Shown: piece by piece, positions 7,818 through 15,564 of the stretch
Position numbering within the stretch: the first letter of the stretch is position 1
Layout: each line of letters starts with the position of its first letter
Source: Candidatus Bathyarchaeota archaeon
GTDB taxonomy: Archaea; Thermoproteota; Bathyarchaeia; Bathyarchaeales; Bathyarchaeaceae
Direction of reading: 5' to 3'
NCBI GenBank assembly: GCA_030669695.1
Contig: DAOVDC010000003.1
Span: 1 to 23,629 of the forward strand
Length of the DNA: 23,629 nucleotides
Made by a program: the position numbers and the translations under genes
The notes under the pieces: generated by a model
Database searches by the model: none
What the model was told of the DNA's origin: nothing
What the model saw: only the letters and a program-made list of their open reading frames with translations

Positions 7818-9023
7818 TTATTTTTCTGCTATCTCCTTCACAACGCGTATTAGTTTTTCTATATCTTCTTCTGTATTGTAAAAATAAGCTGAAGCTCGAA
7901 CAGTTCCTGCCTTGCCAATAACACTTTTCATTAATGGAAGTGTACAGTGATGCCCAGAGCGTACTGCGATTTTTGCTTTTTTATCAAGTTTAGCAGCTAC
8001 ATCGTTGGGGTTTAAGTTGTCAACGTTAAAGGATGTAATAGCTATCCTATCTTTGGGTTCAGGTCCGTATATCTCGACTTTCGGGATTTGTAGAATTCCT
8101 TCATACATTTGCTTAGCCAATTTCCGTTCGTATCTTTTAACGTTTTCCATTCCAAGCTTCTGTAAATAATCGACAGCCGCCCCTAGCCCGATTGCTTCTG
8201 CAATTGCTGGTGTTCCCGCTTCAAAGCGTTTGGGGCTTCTTTCTAATGTATAATAGTCAATTCCTACGTCCTTTATTGTGCCTCCACCTATACACAAAGG
8301 TTCAACTTGATCTGTTAACTCTTCAGTAATATATAGTGCTCCTGAACCAGTTGGCCCACACATTTTATGTCCACTAAATGAGAGAAAATCGCATCCTATT
8401 TTTTGCACATCCACTTTCATATGAGGAACTGATTGGGCGGCATCAACAAGAACATAGGCTCCATGTTCATGAGCAATCTCAGTGATTTCCTGAACAGGTT
8501 CTATTGTTCCTAAACAGTTTGAAATGTGAATAACTGCAACTAACTTGGTCTTATCATCTATTGCCTTTTCAAAATCTGCTGAATCCAAAATCCCATATTT
8601 AAGAGGCTCTCTAGGCTTTACCGCCTTCACATCTACGCCATATCGTTGTTTTAATCTAAGCCAAACAATAAAATTTGAATGGTGCTCAACAAGCGTAGTT
8701 ACTATTTTATCTCCTTTGCTCCACCTTAAACCATTTGCAATAATGTTTATACCCTCAGTAGTGTTTCGAGTCATAATAATTTCTGAACTAGACTTAGTAT
8801 TAATGAACTGTGCAATTTTCTTGCGAGCGGTCGCGTATTCATCGGTAGTTTTACTAGAGAGGCTGTATATGCCACGCCCTACATTAGCGCGATACTCGTG
8901 ATAGAATTCAAGCATCCTTTGCAAAACAGGTTCTGGTGTCAAGCTGCTAGATGCGTTGTCCAGATAAATAACACCGGATCGCAATATTGGAAAATCTTCC
9001 CTCACAATTTCTACGTCAAACAA
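7818..9023 (-). CDS. SufS/CsdA-type cysteine desulfurase
   Basis: A 401-residue PLP-dependent class V aminotransferase-fold enzyme that removes sulfur from cysteine as a protein persulfide, leaving alanine, for Fe-S cluster or thio-cofactor synthesis. The PLP Lys220 lies in SFSGHKMCGPTGSG. Asp194 and Gln197 (VDAAQS) and His114 (VEHHSN) contact the cofactor. The catalytic Cys360 lies in RSGHHCTLP, the short SufS/CsdA-type (group II) loop. The length is typical. The gene stands alone with no suf scaffold genes next to it, and converges with the AOR gene 59 bp away. The iron-sulfur and tungsten enzymes of the region are plausible users, which is inference. Confidence 0.92.
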   Translation of the reverse strand: MFDVEIVREDFPILRSGVIYLDNASSSLTPEPVLQRMLEFYHEYRANVGRGIYSLSSKTTDEYATARKKIAQFINTKSSSEIIMTRNTTEGINIIANGLRWSKGDKIVTTLVEHHSNFIVWLRLKQRYGVDVKAVKPREPLKYGILDSADFEKAIDDKTKLVAVIHISNCLGTIEPVQEITEIAHEHGAYVLVDAAQSVPHMKVDVQKIGCDFLSFSGHKMCGPTGSGALYITEELTDQVEPLCIGGGTIKDVGIDYYTLERSPKRFEAGTPAIAEAIGLGAAVDYLQKLGMENVKRYERKLAKQMYEGILQIPKVEIYGPEPKDRIAITSFNVDNLNPNDVAAKLDKKAKIAVRSGHHCTLPLMKSVIGKAGTVRASAYFYNTEEDIEKLIRVVKEIAEK

Positions 9024-9126
9024 AGGTTATAACCTCACTTTTTATTACAGGAGGTCATCTTAAGATTTTTGGGATTTTGTTATCAGTTAGAGTTGAATAG
9101 TAAAACGGCAACAAAAATCAAGATAA

Positions 9127-9310
9127 GTGATAAGCTTGAGAAAGAATAAACTTAGGGAAAAGATGAAGCTGAGGGAAGGCCAAATATCCATCGAGTTCCT
9201 GAGGGCGAGGCTCGGTATTAGCTGGTCGCGCGCGCTGGCTGGAGAACATCCAGAAGTACAGAAGGTGGTACAACAAGCACAGTTTTCACCGAGGCATAAA
9301 CACCTAACCC
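9127..9310 (+). pseudogene. Possible transposase/integrase debris
   Basis: A GC-rich patch in AT-rich surroundings. One frame gives KMKLREGQISIEFLRARLGI then SWSRAL, a basic helical segment. Another gives ENIQKYRRWYNKHSFHRGIN and then a stop at 9306, which resembles the end of the retroviral-integrase-type (rve) transposase core, where a WYN-x-HRxHxG-like motif is usual. Neither part is complete and they are in different frames. I treat it as the remains of an insertion element, with low confidence. Bases 9310-9520 hold nothing I recognise. Confidence 0.3.
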
Positions 9311-9526
9311 GCGAAACTGTACCCCGCACCGATCTGACGGCGCTCGAACAGACGCCCCGCGCCCGAACTTTTACCGCCAGTCGGCGGTCTCTTCATCATT
9401 CTATGCTATCCCACATTTACTGTAGAGAACCGTAGCCACCGAGCAGTCCTAATTTAGACCACCGTCCAGAAGCGGAGATTCTGACCAACTAAGCAGTTAA
9501 AATCTTATCGCGCGCGCGAACTGCGC

Positions 9527-9554
9527 GTGTTAAGTTGAAAAGTTTACTTAACAC
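9527..9554. repeat. Perfect 9-bp inverted repeat
   Basis: GTGTTAAGT at 9527-9535 and ACTTAACAC at 9546-9554 are exact reverse complements with a ten-base spacer. The repeat lies about 60 bases before the TATA box of the ribbon-helix-helix unit. It could be an operator, a hairpin in RNA, or the edge of the repeated element. Confidence 0.55.
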
Positions 9555-9615
9555 TCCTCTTCCCTCTTCCAGTACTTGGACATGTGAAGGATCTTTCCGA
9601 AAAATTCCGTATTGA

Positions 9616-9643
9616 TTTAAATAGTCGGTGCACCGAGTGCACC
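9616..9643 (+). promoter_or_regulatory. TATA box and palindromic operator, copy A
   Basis: TTTAAATA at 9616-9623 is followed at 9627-9643 by the perfect palindrome GGTGCAC-CGA-GTGCACC. The ATG at 9647 is about 27 bases past the TATA centre, so transcription probably starts at or near it. The palindrome fills the space between TATA and start, an ideal place for an autorepressor. Confidence 0.6.
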
Positions 9644-9646
9644 ACG

Positions 9647-9857
9647 ATGAAGGATAAGATTGGTATATCAATCGAGAAGGATCTTTCAAAAAAACTCGAT
9701 GGCAGCGTGCACACACTCAGGATCTTGGAGAGTTAAAAGTCTCCAAATCTGAGCTCATAGAAGTTATTTTGAGAGCATATTTCCGGTGCCTATGGGTTGG
9801 AAGGAAAAAGCGGAGGAGCTAATCACACTGAAAGGAGAGAAAAGCTTTAGTTTGTAG
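9647..9857 (+). pseudogene. Ribbon-helix-helix regulator, copy A, frameshifted
   Basis: ATG at 9647 opens MKDKIGISIEKDLSKKLDGS, the beta strand and first helix typical of a CopG/Arc-like ribbon-helix-helix protein, and stops after 29 residues at 9734-9736. In the next frame the second helix follows (KVSKSELIEVILRAYF), and a third frame ends EKAEELITLKGEKSFSL at 9857. The three pieces in order make a plausible 65-70 residue regulator, so I read it as decayed. Its presumed binding site would be the GGTGCAC palindrome on either side. The 29-residue ORF itself is unlikely to be functional. Confidence 0.5.
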
Positions 9858-9860
9858 GTA

Positions 9861-9877
9861 GGTGCACCCAGTGCACT
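9861..9877. promoter_or_regulatory. Second palindrome of copy A
   Basis: GGTGCAC-CCA-GTGCACT, directly after the RHH stop at 9857. It has the same half-sites and three-base spacer as 9627-9643, with one mismatch at the outer base. Confidence 0.55.
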
Positions 9878-9889
9878 TCGTTGGACTAA

Positions 9890-10243
9890 TTATGAAAAAA
9901 ATGATGTGGGTTCCAGCCACATGTCCAACTACTGTCTTCGGATCCCCAAACAGACCAGAGTCGCAGCCAATTTTATTCCGCGCCCCACCAGCCCCGTGGA
10001 CCCCGACATCGGCGGCATTTTTAAAGAGATAAGGATCTAGGGTCAAGGAGATATATTTATACTTGCAGTATTTTTCGCTTCAATTTTTCTAGTGGTTCTA
10101 AGATTCTCATCCAAATTGTCGAGGGCAACGTTCAAGGCGAGCGACGGCACGATGCCAACTGTCGCAGCCTCGGTACAACCCATGGCAGGCTTGACTTCCT
10201 CCTTAAAAACCTCCGTAATGAGCGATTATGTTTTGGACTCCAC
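9890..10243 (-). pseudogene. L-cysteine desulfidase (CyuA/UPF0597) fragment
   Basis: The minus strand from GTG at 10243 reads VESKT, then an in-frame stop, then TEVFKEEVKPAMGCTEAATV and SLALNVALDNL, followed by a stop. In another frame it continues LDPYLFKNAADVGVHGAGGA and GDPKTVVGHVAGTH. The AMGCTE motif with its cluster-binding Cys and the later PNIFKN-GVGIPGTGG-like block are the N-terminal signatures of the cysteine desulfidase / serine dehydratase-alpha-like family, which converts cysteine to pyruvate, ammonia and sulfide. The C-terminal half is absent; the homology fades near 9890, at the edge of RHH copy A. Confidence 0.6.
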
Positions 10244-10261
10244 GTCTTTATCTCCTGAATC

Positions 10262-10350
10262 TTCAAAACGGCTACCGCCTCTACCCGTACTCTAACGTCT
10301 TTCGGCAGTCGGGCTACCTGCACGCATGAACGCGCCGGAAAATCCCATTT
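10262..10350 (-). pseudogene. RidA C-terminal fragment
   Basis: The minus strand reads KWDFPARSCVQVARLPKDVR and then VRVEAVAVL, the last part of a RidA/YjgF protein (PARxxVxVxxLPxDxxVExEAxAVL). Nothing upstream of it is RidA-like, because the phosphotriesterase gene ends at 10365. It differs clearly from the tail of the intact RidA at 12429, so it is a second, lost copy. It sits immediately before the cysteine desulfidase fragment on the same strand. RidA hydrolyses 2-aminoacrylate, an intermediate of that enzyme's reaction, so the two were probably an operon. Confidence 0.6.
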
Positions 10351-10364
10351 ATCACCACACGATT

Positions 10365-11435
10365 CTAAACTTTTGAGGGGGTAAATAACCGCTTGGGATT
10401 CTCCACCAACATAATATTAATTTGCTTCTTAGTTACTCCTTTGGTTTCTATTTCTGGAATGATATGTTTCAAGATATGCGCATACCCGTAACCACCATAC
10501 TTTGTCAAGCTAATTTTGAGGCAGATATCTTGCGAGAGTAAAAGTTGTTTTTCGTAACCTTGCTCGCACAGTTCCACAATAGCTCCTACTCGCTCTCTAT
10601 CCGACGGGTTTCCAGCTCCAGGATACATACTATCCACGTATATCTCGTTTCCAAACGTGTCATATTCTAGTATTACTCCCTCATATTTGTCCATAATGGA
10701 CTTATGATAGTCTATATCCTCGCAAGACAGGTCCATATGGCTCATATAAAATTTCTCTAGATTTGCTCCATTTTTCTGCACTAAATCTAAAATCTTGTCT
10801 GCCATCTTGACAACTCTCTTGTTCTCTACATCCCGAAGAGGGGGATGAACAGTGAAGGGAACTCCAGTCCTTTTTTGAGCACAGGCGGCTGCTTTCATTA
10901 CCTTTCTCTCATCCGGATGGATTGGATAACTACAACCGATTTCGCCGATAACACCTGCCTTTATCCCTGTATTACCGATGCCCCAAGTTAGTTCCTGTAC
11001 CATTATTTCACACAATTCATCAACACTCTTTTTCTTGACAATCGGGGGGTGCGTCTTTTGAATATAGAAGCCAGTACTCACGAGGATGTTGATCCCCGTG
11101 TCTACAGAAATCCCCCTAAGGGCTAGAGGATCTCTCCCAATGCCAGGAAGAGTCAGATCAACCAATGTGCTACCGCCCATTCTCCTGAATGTTTTTAGCT
11201 CCTCTACAGCAACATCTACATCATACAGTTTCAGGTTGTCCATCGAAATGAAAGGGTCTCTCCGTAATATTCCAAGCTTATCCATAGTAACTGGTGCATT
11301 AACCAAAGGTTTTTTGGAGGCCTCAGCGGGCTCCATCCACCAAGAAAGTGTGCTAATTAGCAAATGTTCATGAGGCAACGTGATACCCATCTCATCAGGT
11401 GAAATGGGACCTCGAACGGTTTCGATTTTATCCAT
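10365..11435 (-). CDS. Phosphotriesterase-family metal hydrolase
   Basis: A 356-residue TIM-barrel amidohydrolase of the phosphotriesterase family. The binuclear metal site is readable: His22 and His24 (LPHEHLL), bridging Glu165 (VIGEIGCS), His197 (FTVHPP), His233 (MSHMD) and Asp303 (LSQDI). The bridge is Glu instead of carboxylated Lys, as in E. coli PHP-type members, which points away from classic organophosphate hydrolases. Members of this type often open lactones or cleave esters; the natural substrate is unknown. It is the last gene in a minus-strand row, 105 bp after the aldolase. A weak purine-rich GGTAGCG precedes ATG 11435. Lactonase activity in a sugar-acid route is inference. Confidence 0.9.
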   Translation of the reverse strand: MDKIETVRGPISPDEMGITLPHEHLLISTLSWWMEPAEASKKPLVNAPVTMDKLGILRRDPFISMDNLKLYDVDVAVEELKTFRRMGGSTLVDLTLPGIGRDPLALRGISVDTGINILVSTGFYIQKTHPPIVKKKSVDELCEIMVQELTWGIGNTGIKAGVIGEIGCSYPIHPDERKVMKAAACAQKRTGVPFTVHPPLRDVENKRVVKMADKILDLVQKNGANLEKFYMSHMDLSCEDIDYHKSIMDKYEGVILEYDTFGNEIYVDSMYPGAGNPSDRERVGAIVELCEQGYEKQLLLSQDICLKISLTKYGGYGYAHILKHIIPEIETKGVTKKQINIMLVENPKRLFTPSKV

Positions 11436-11540
11436 TTTCGCTACCGTTAACCTAGATACTTTTTGAGAAGCGCGCTCTAATTGTCACCAACATAGTCCTA
11501 TTTATTACCTCGTTTACTCGAGTCTTAAATAAGAGATTAC

Positions 11541-12428
11541 TTAAATTACCGCCTTCAAATTCTCAATTAGCTTACGAAGCTTCTGATTTTCTTCCGCGGG
11601 TATGGGAAGGAGAGGTTCCCTAGGCGGTCCCATAGGATCACCGACAAGTTCACAAAATCTTCTATTATACTGAATCCATACAGCGGGGGTTTCACAGAGT
11701 CTTGCGATAGGCAAAAATTTGTACCAAAGTTTCCTTGCACCTTCGAAATCTTTCTTTTCCCAAATTAAATCATACAACTTTTTCGTCGCAGTGGGAAAAC
11801 TATTTGAAGCACCCGACACCGCTCCAACACCGCCAAGCATAAAGCATTCAAACAAGAGATCATCAACACCTGTAAACACTTTCATTTTGTCTGGGCAAAG
11901 ATGTATTATGTCATGCATGCGGCGAGCACTCACAGTTGTTTTCACGTAATTGATGTTGTCAATTTCCCCTAGTCTACATGCAAGCTCGGGTTTAACATCA
12001 TTCCCGCTTGCGCCAACATTATTGTATATCATGACATCCATTTCCGTTGCATTCGCAACTCTTGCGTAATGCTGATAAAGAGCTTCGTCAGTTTGTTTCC
12101 CGTAGTAGGGAGGTACTACCATTGCTCCGTCAGCGCCGGCATCCTCAGCGAATTTAGTCCACTTTATGGTCTCTTTTGTCGAGGGAGCAGCTGTTCCCAC
12201 AACTACTGGAACTCTTCCATTCACTTGACCTATCGTGACCTCTATGACTTTTTTTCTTTCATCCTCAGTGAGCGATGCAAACTCCCCCGTGCTACCGGAG
12301 GGAGTAATTCCATCGACCCCCTTCTCGATAACCCTATCTATATGGCTCCTCATCCTGTCCTCGTCAAAGGACTTGTCCTCATCCTTGAACGCGGTAAGAA
12401 GAACCGAGTATATCCCTTTAAATTCCAT
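11541..12428 (-). CDS. DHDPS/NAL-family aldolase 1
   Basis: A 295-residue class I lyase of the dihydrodipicolinate synthase / N-acetylneuraminate lyase family, TIM barrel, cytosolic. The Schiff-base lysine is Lys163 (INYVKTTV), the catalytic Tyr135 lies in MIYNNV, and the carboxylate-binding motif is GSTGE (45-49). Lysine biosynthesis genes are absent and the context is catabolic, so a 2-keto-3-deoxy sugar acid or related pyruvate aldolase is more likely than DapA. The ATG at 12428 directly abuts the RidA stop (TAG-ATG), so the two are translationally coupled. A second family member lies at 17261; the two are only distantly similar by eye. Confidence 0.9.
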   Translation of the reverse strand: MEFKGIYSVLLTAFKDEDKSFDEDRMRSHIDRVIEKGVDGITPSGSTGEFASLTEDERKKVIEVTIGQVNGRVPVVVGTAAPSTKETIKWTKFAEDAGADGAMVVPPYYGKQTDEALYQHYARVANATEMDVMIYNNVGASGNDVKPELACRLGEIDNINYVKTTVSARRMHDIIHLCPDKMKVFTGVDDLLFECFMLGGVGAVSGASNSFPTATKKLYDLIWEKKDFEGARKLWYKFLPIARLCETPAVWIQYNRRFCELVGDPMGPPREPLLPIPAEENQKLRKLIENLKAVI

Positions 12429-12803
12429 CTATGCTGCCTCTGCAATTACATCTATCTCTACTCTAAGATCTGGATGTGCAAGTTTTGAAACCCCTACACA
12501 TAATCTTGCTGGAGGATTATCTCCAAAAAATTTTTCGTAAACTTCGTTCATCTGATCATAATCAGATATATCAGTAAGAAAAATCATCACTCTCACCACC
12601 TTTCTCATAGACGTCCCCGCGGCTTCTAAAACTGCCTTCACATTTTCAAGTGCTTGTTTAGTTTGCTCTGTTATACCTTTCCGTACTTCGCCAGACTCTG
12701 GATCCATCCCCACTTTTCCGCCCGTAAAAACAAGGTTCCCCGACAAAATACCCTCAGAGTATAGCCTCGAACCCCCTGCTTTTTTCGTCCTTATTATTCT
12801 CAA
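12429..12803 (-). CDS. RidA (YjgF/YER057c/UK114) family protein
   Basis: A 124-residue trimeric enamine/imine deaminase family protein. Arg100 (NPPARLCVGV), the active-site arginine that holds the substrate carboxylate, and Glu116 (RVEIDVI) are present, so it may act on 2-aminoacrylate or a similar imine. The start is TTG at 12803, chosen because AGGAGGT lies eight bases upstream (12811-12817); no ATG fits. A TATA-like ATTAAATAG lies around 12836-12845. It leads the operon RidA-aldolase and probably the phosphotriesterase-like gene. Its pairing with a lyase suggests a pathway intermediate that is an enamine or ketimine, which is inference. Confidence 0.9.
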   Translation of the reverse strand: MRIIRTKKAGGSRLYSEGILSGNLVFTGGKVGMDPESGEVRKGITEQTKQALENVKAVLEAAGTSMRKVVRVMIFLTDISDYDQMNEVYEKFFGDNPPARLCVGVSKLAHPDLRVEIDVIAEAA

Positions 12804-12854
12804 ATCTCAGACCTCCTATAAGTTAACCTCAACGTCTATTTAATTTGCACGCTC

Positions 12855-13793
12855 CTAACTTTCTGGCAGGTATTTTTTAGGAAACATTACCGATACTGAG
12901 GAGTTGATTGGATTTATTACTTCATTTACCCGGATTCTAAATACAGTAGAACTAAGGTAGACGGCATCCTCCAAATCGAATCCGTATTCATCTCTAAGCC
13001 AATAAAGCATTTCAGTAGATGCTATACGTAGAGAGTTATCAAGAGGGCATGAGTTGCCTACTGTCATGATGTATTCAGGTGATTCTATCCGCGGCCAGTT
13101 TATAGTTTTATCTTTGATTACGTCTATGGTCAACGTGCATTCAGACGCAATTTCAACTGGCGCACCGCCCAATTCCCCATCTCCCTGTAATGCGTGAACA
13201 TCGCCTAGATAAAGAAAAGCCCCTTCCACAGAAACAGGGAGAAATACCTTATTTCCTTTACATGTATCAGGACTATCCATATTTCCACCAAATCTGCCGC
13301 ATATTAAACAAGAAGCTGAATCTATTTCTGGAGCAACCCCAATCGTTCCAATAAAAGGTTTCGACTGGACATTTATACTCTTTCCATTTTTGAGGGGGAT
13401 CCTGATTATACCATTCTCTATGGGACAAATCTTCACCGTGTATGGTACAGGTTCATTTATTAAATGTAGACCAGATGCCTCATCTCCGGCAGTAGATATT
13501 CCACCGGGCATTTGGCCACCCCACCCTTGATTGAATAAAGGTTTAATATCGTTTATGTTTACAATTAGGGTGTCACCTGGTTTGGTACCTTGAACAAAAA
13601 TAGGGCCACTAAGCGGATTCCATTTTTCAAGTGTTGGAAGTATTTCTCTATCTTCCTCCGTTTTAACGCGATTTCCAGTGTTGTCCGCAGTCTCGACAAC
13701 TATAGTTTCCCCAGGTTTAACGGTCAAAGTTGGCTCATTATACTTACCTATCGTGTAAAAATATTTCTTCTGCCTTAAGCGCTTCATTTGCAT
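12855..13793 (-). CDS. Acetamidase/formamidase family protein
   Basis: A 312-residue member of the FmdA/AmdA family, cytosolic metal-dependent amidases that release ammonia from formamide, acetamide or similar short amides. Visible family blocks are GPIFVQGTKPGDTLIV, PFIGTIGVAPE, GGNMDSP and GDVHALQGDGE; the Asp and His residues in the last two fit the metal site. The length is typical. ATG 13793 is possible, but the TATA-like GCATAAAA at about 13810-13818 would place a leaderless start at the third residue (13787, MKRLRQ). It lies 51 bp before RidA on the same strand. The true substrate is unknown; a ring-opened amide from the imported compound is a guess. Confidence 0.88.
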   Translation of the reverse strand: MQMKRLRQKKYFYTIGKYNEPTLTVKPGETIVVETADNTGNRVKTEEDREILPTLEKWNPLSGPIFVQGTKPGDTLIVNINDIKPLFNQGWGGQMPGGISTAGDEASGLHLINEPVPYTVKICPIENGIIRIPLKNGKSINVQSKPFIGTIGVAPEIDSASCLICGRFGGNMDSPDTCKGNKVFLPVSVEGAFLYLGDVHALQGDGELGGAPVEIASECTLTIDVIKDKTINWPRIESPEYIMTVGNSCPLDNSLRIASTEMLYWLRDEYGFDLEDAVYLSSTVFRIRVNEVINPINSSVSVMFPKKYLPES

Positions 13794-13833
13794 CTCATAA
13801 GCCTGTTTTTTTTATGCCTCAGGATCAAATTTT

Positions 13834-14976
13834 TCACTCAGTAGCTCTCAACAGCCAATACCAAAGAGTTGGATCGTCCCAATCATCATAACTTATTATT
13901 CTTCCAACAGTATCAAGACTTTTATGCCCATATCTCATCACAACCTTAGCAGGTGCCCACATTGGGTCCGCCCATGGATTAATACCTTTATGGTAGAAAC
14001 CTCCTAAATCGACATCGTCAGCAGTAACTATTGTCCCGACCTCAGGTAGACAATCTAAGCCTTCCTCCACGATTTTTTTGGCATAATAAATCCCTAATGG
14101 CTCATAAAAATGGACTGGTTGCATATTGATGTAATCTACATATTTGTCCCTTAATGCGTAGAGATTTGCTAAATTAGCATCGAATGACATAAAGGGTATA
14201 TGCCTTTCATCTCCATTCGGATAAAGTAAACCGAGATCTTCAAGGGCTTTTTGTAATCCATACGAATTTCCACCGCTTGCGGCATACACACAAATAGGGG
14301 TCTCTCCCAACGCATTAATCGAGCTAGTTGACTTCTCTTTAGATATTTCTACGCTATCTGGAGATTCAATGGAAATAAATTCAACATCAGTGTAATTCTC
14401 AAAAGCTTTCTCAAATCCATCTCTTCTATCTTCTCCAAAGGCCCATTCGAAGGGAACTAGAGATTCAAAAATGATTCCACTTACTTCACCACGCTCTTGC
14501 AACACCATTTCTACCGCTTTTTTCCCCAGTTCGTATGCCATACCGTAATTGTCCATGTAAATCGAAAATGCAACATCAGATGAATTAAGGTCCGCATTAA
14601 CACACACCGTTGGAATACCCATATCCTTGGCTTCCGCGACCACACCCCTTGCTGATACCATATCAATGGCAGGAAATACCAGCATGTCTACAGGAATATC
14701 GAGAAAATGTTGAAGTATATCAACCTGTACTGCAGGGTCCCACTCGGGATCTGCGTAATAACTCTCCAACCCAATATCCGCACAGTATAATTCAGCAAAA
14801 TGCTGAAAACTTACAGCCCAATCATCGGTTTCCGACCATCCTGTAAATCCAACAGCTAATTTTTCTTTTGGCGGGGTCTCTCTTGTCACCAAGAGATAAA
14901 CACCAACACCTGCCACGATGATAACAATAATCATTGCTAATACTATAGCCGTTTTAGTTATTCCCTTTTTTCTCAC
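13834..14976 (-). CDS. ABC sugar-type substrate-binding protein
   Basis: A 380-residue extracellular binding protein of the ribose/galactose-binding (periplasmic binding protein type 1, CUT2) class. Residues 8-30 form a single hydrophobic segment (AIVLAMIIVIIVAGVGVYLL) and no lipobox Cys follows, so it is likely held at the archaeal membrane by an uncleaved N-terminal anchor. The mature part begins KLAVGFTGWSETDDWAVSF, and the FESLVPFEWAFGEDRRDGFE and YAASGGNSYG blocks fit the two-lobed fold. The start is GTG 14976 with GGGGAT upstream. The matching permease starts 725 bp away on the other strand, with a transposase fragment between them. Confidence 0.88.
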   Translation of the reverse strand: MRKKGITKTAIVLAMIIVIIVAGVGVYLLVTRETPPKEKLAVGFTGWSETDDWAVSFQHFAELYCADIGLESYYADPEWDPAVQVDILQHFLDIPVDMLVFPAIDMVSARGVVAEAKDMGIPTVCVNADLNSSDVAFSIYMDNYGMAYELGKKAVEMVLQERGEVSGIIFESLVPFEWAFGEDRRDGFEKAFENYTDVEFISIESPDSVEISKEKSTSSINALGETPICVYAASGGNSYGLQKALEDLGLLYPNGDERHIPFMSFDANLANLYALRDKYVDYINMQPVHFYEPLGIYYAKKIVEEGLDCLPEVGTIVTADDVDLGGFYHKGINPWADPMWAPAKVVMRYGHKSLDTVGRIISYDDWDDPTLWYWLLRATE

Positions 14977-15010
14977 TTAACCATCCCCGAAAAATTAGGT
15001 TGCTTTTTTC

Positions 15011-15020
15011 TTTATAAAAC
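15011..15020 (-). promoter_or_regulatory. TATA box for the binding-protein gene
   Basis: TTTTATAAAG on the minus strand, about 40 bases upstream of GTG 14976. It predicts a leader of roughly 15 bases that contains the GGGGAT ribosome-binding site. Confidence 0.5.
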
Positions 15021-15230
15021 TTTTGGTTCTAGGCTCTTACAAATTCGGGATATATTTTTTAGCTGAACGACAATTTTAACATGGAAGCATCGCCTGCGGT
15101 CACCAAGAATTTACAAAGGAGGACTGGGGTGCTTCACAACCTCGACGAGGTGGTAGATATGAAGGCGCCAGCCTGCAGGCAGGAAATCGCGTGAAACACA
15201 TGTTTTGCGCATCTCAGAGCATGACTAGGT

Positions 15231-15557
15231 TCACGGTCTGCCTAGAAGCTCGTCAGGTAGTCTGCCGATGGCCTTCTGCATAGTTGTGTAGTGGACTCCC
15301 TTTATCCCTAGCCATTCGACATACTTGCTCACTGCGAGTTCCCGATAGGGCATCTCACGGTGGTGCTCCTTGATTACCTCTAGGAATGCCGCTTTCGCCA
15401 GGTCCACTTTGAGTGGCCTGCCCATCTTCCTTTTGGGACGACGTCCCTCAGCCAAGCTCGAGATCACCGCGTAGAGTTTCTCCAAGATGGCGTCCGGAAG
15501 TCGTCGATACGCGTTGTCCCTGTCACGCCAGTGCTCGTTGAAGCCATACTTGACCAT
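15231..15557 (-). pseudogene. Transposase N-terminal fragment (IS5-like)
   Basis: A 108-residue frame starting at ATG 15557 with GGAGATGA just upstream. It is basic, with KRKMGRPLKVDLAKAAFLEV and a helix-turn-helix-like ELAVSKYVEWLGIKGVHYTT, and it resembles the N-terminal domain of DDE transposases of the IS5 group. The DDE catalytic domain is missing: the frame stops at LLGRP and no continuation is visible in 15060-15230, which holds only a GC-rich unassigned stretch. It sits between the binding protein and the permease, so an insertion probably split the transporter operon. The assignment to IS5 is tentative. Confidence 0.5.
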
Positions 15558-15564
15558 TTCATCT

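Larger units (their letters stand above)
9588..9906 (+). repeat. RHH repeat unit, copy A
   Basis: This copy aligns by eye with 16862-17155 over its full length: an upstream AT-rich block (GGATCTTTCC, GATTTAAATAG), a palindrome, a small ribbon-helix-helix reading frame, a second palindrome and a tail (ATGAAAAAAATGA). Both copies are on the same strand and about 7.3 kb apart, flanking the phosphotriesterase-to-permease genes. It behaves like a small mobile or duplicated unit. I see no target-site duplication. Confidence 0.6.

Noticed and set aside
9127..9435. A 102-residue plus-strand open frame as a real gene.
   Set aside because: Recognisable pieces lie in different frames (a helical segment and an integrase-like tail), so the long frame is accidental.
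9511..9529. CG alternation (CGCGCGCGAACTGCGCG) as a Z-DNA or methylation feature.
   Set aside because: It is short and isolated, and the nearby 9-bp dyad is the stronger signal.
15080..15193. A 37-codon plus-strand frame (MEASPAVTKNLQRRTG...) between the binding protein and the transposase fragment.
   Set aside because: No ribosome-binding site, no family resemblance, and it sits in transposon debris.
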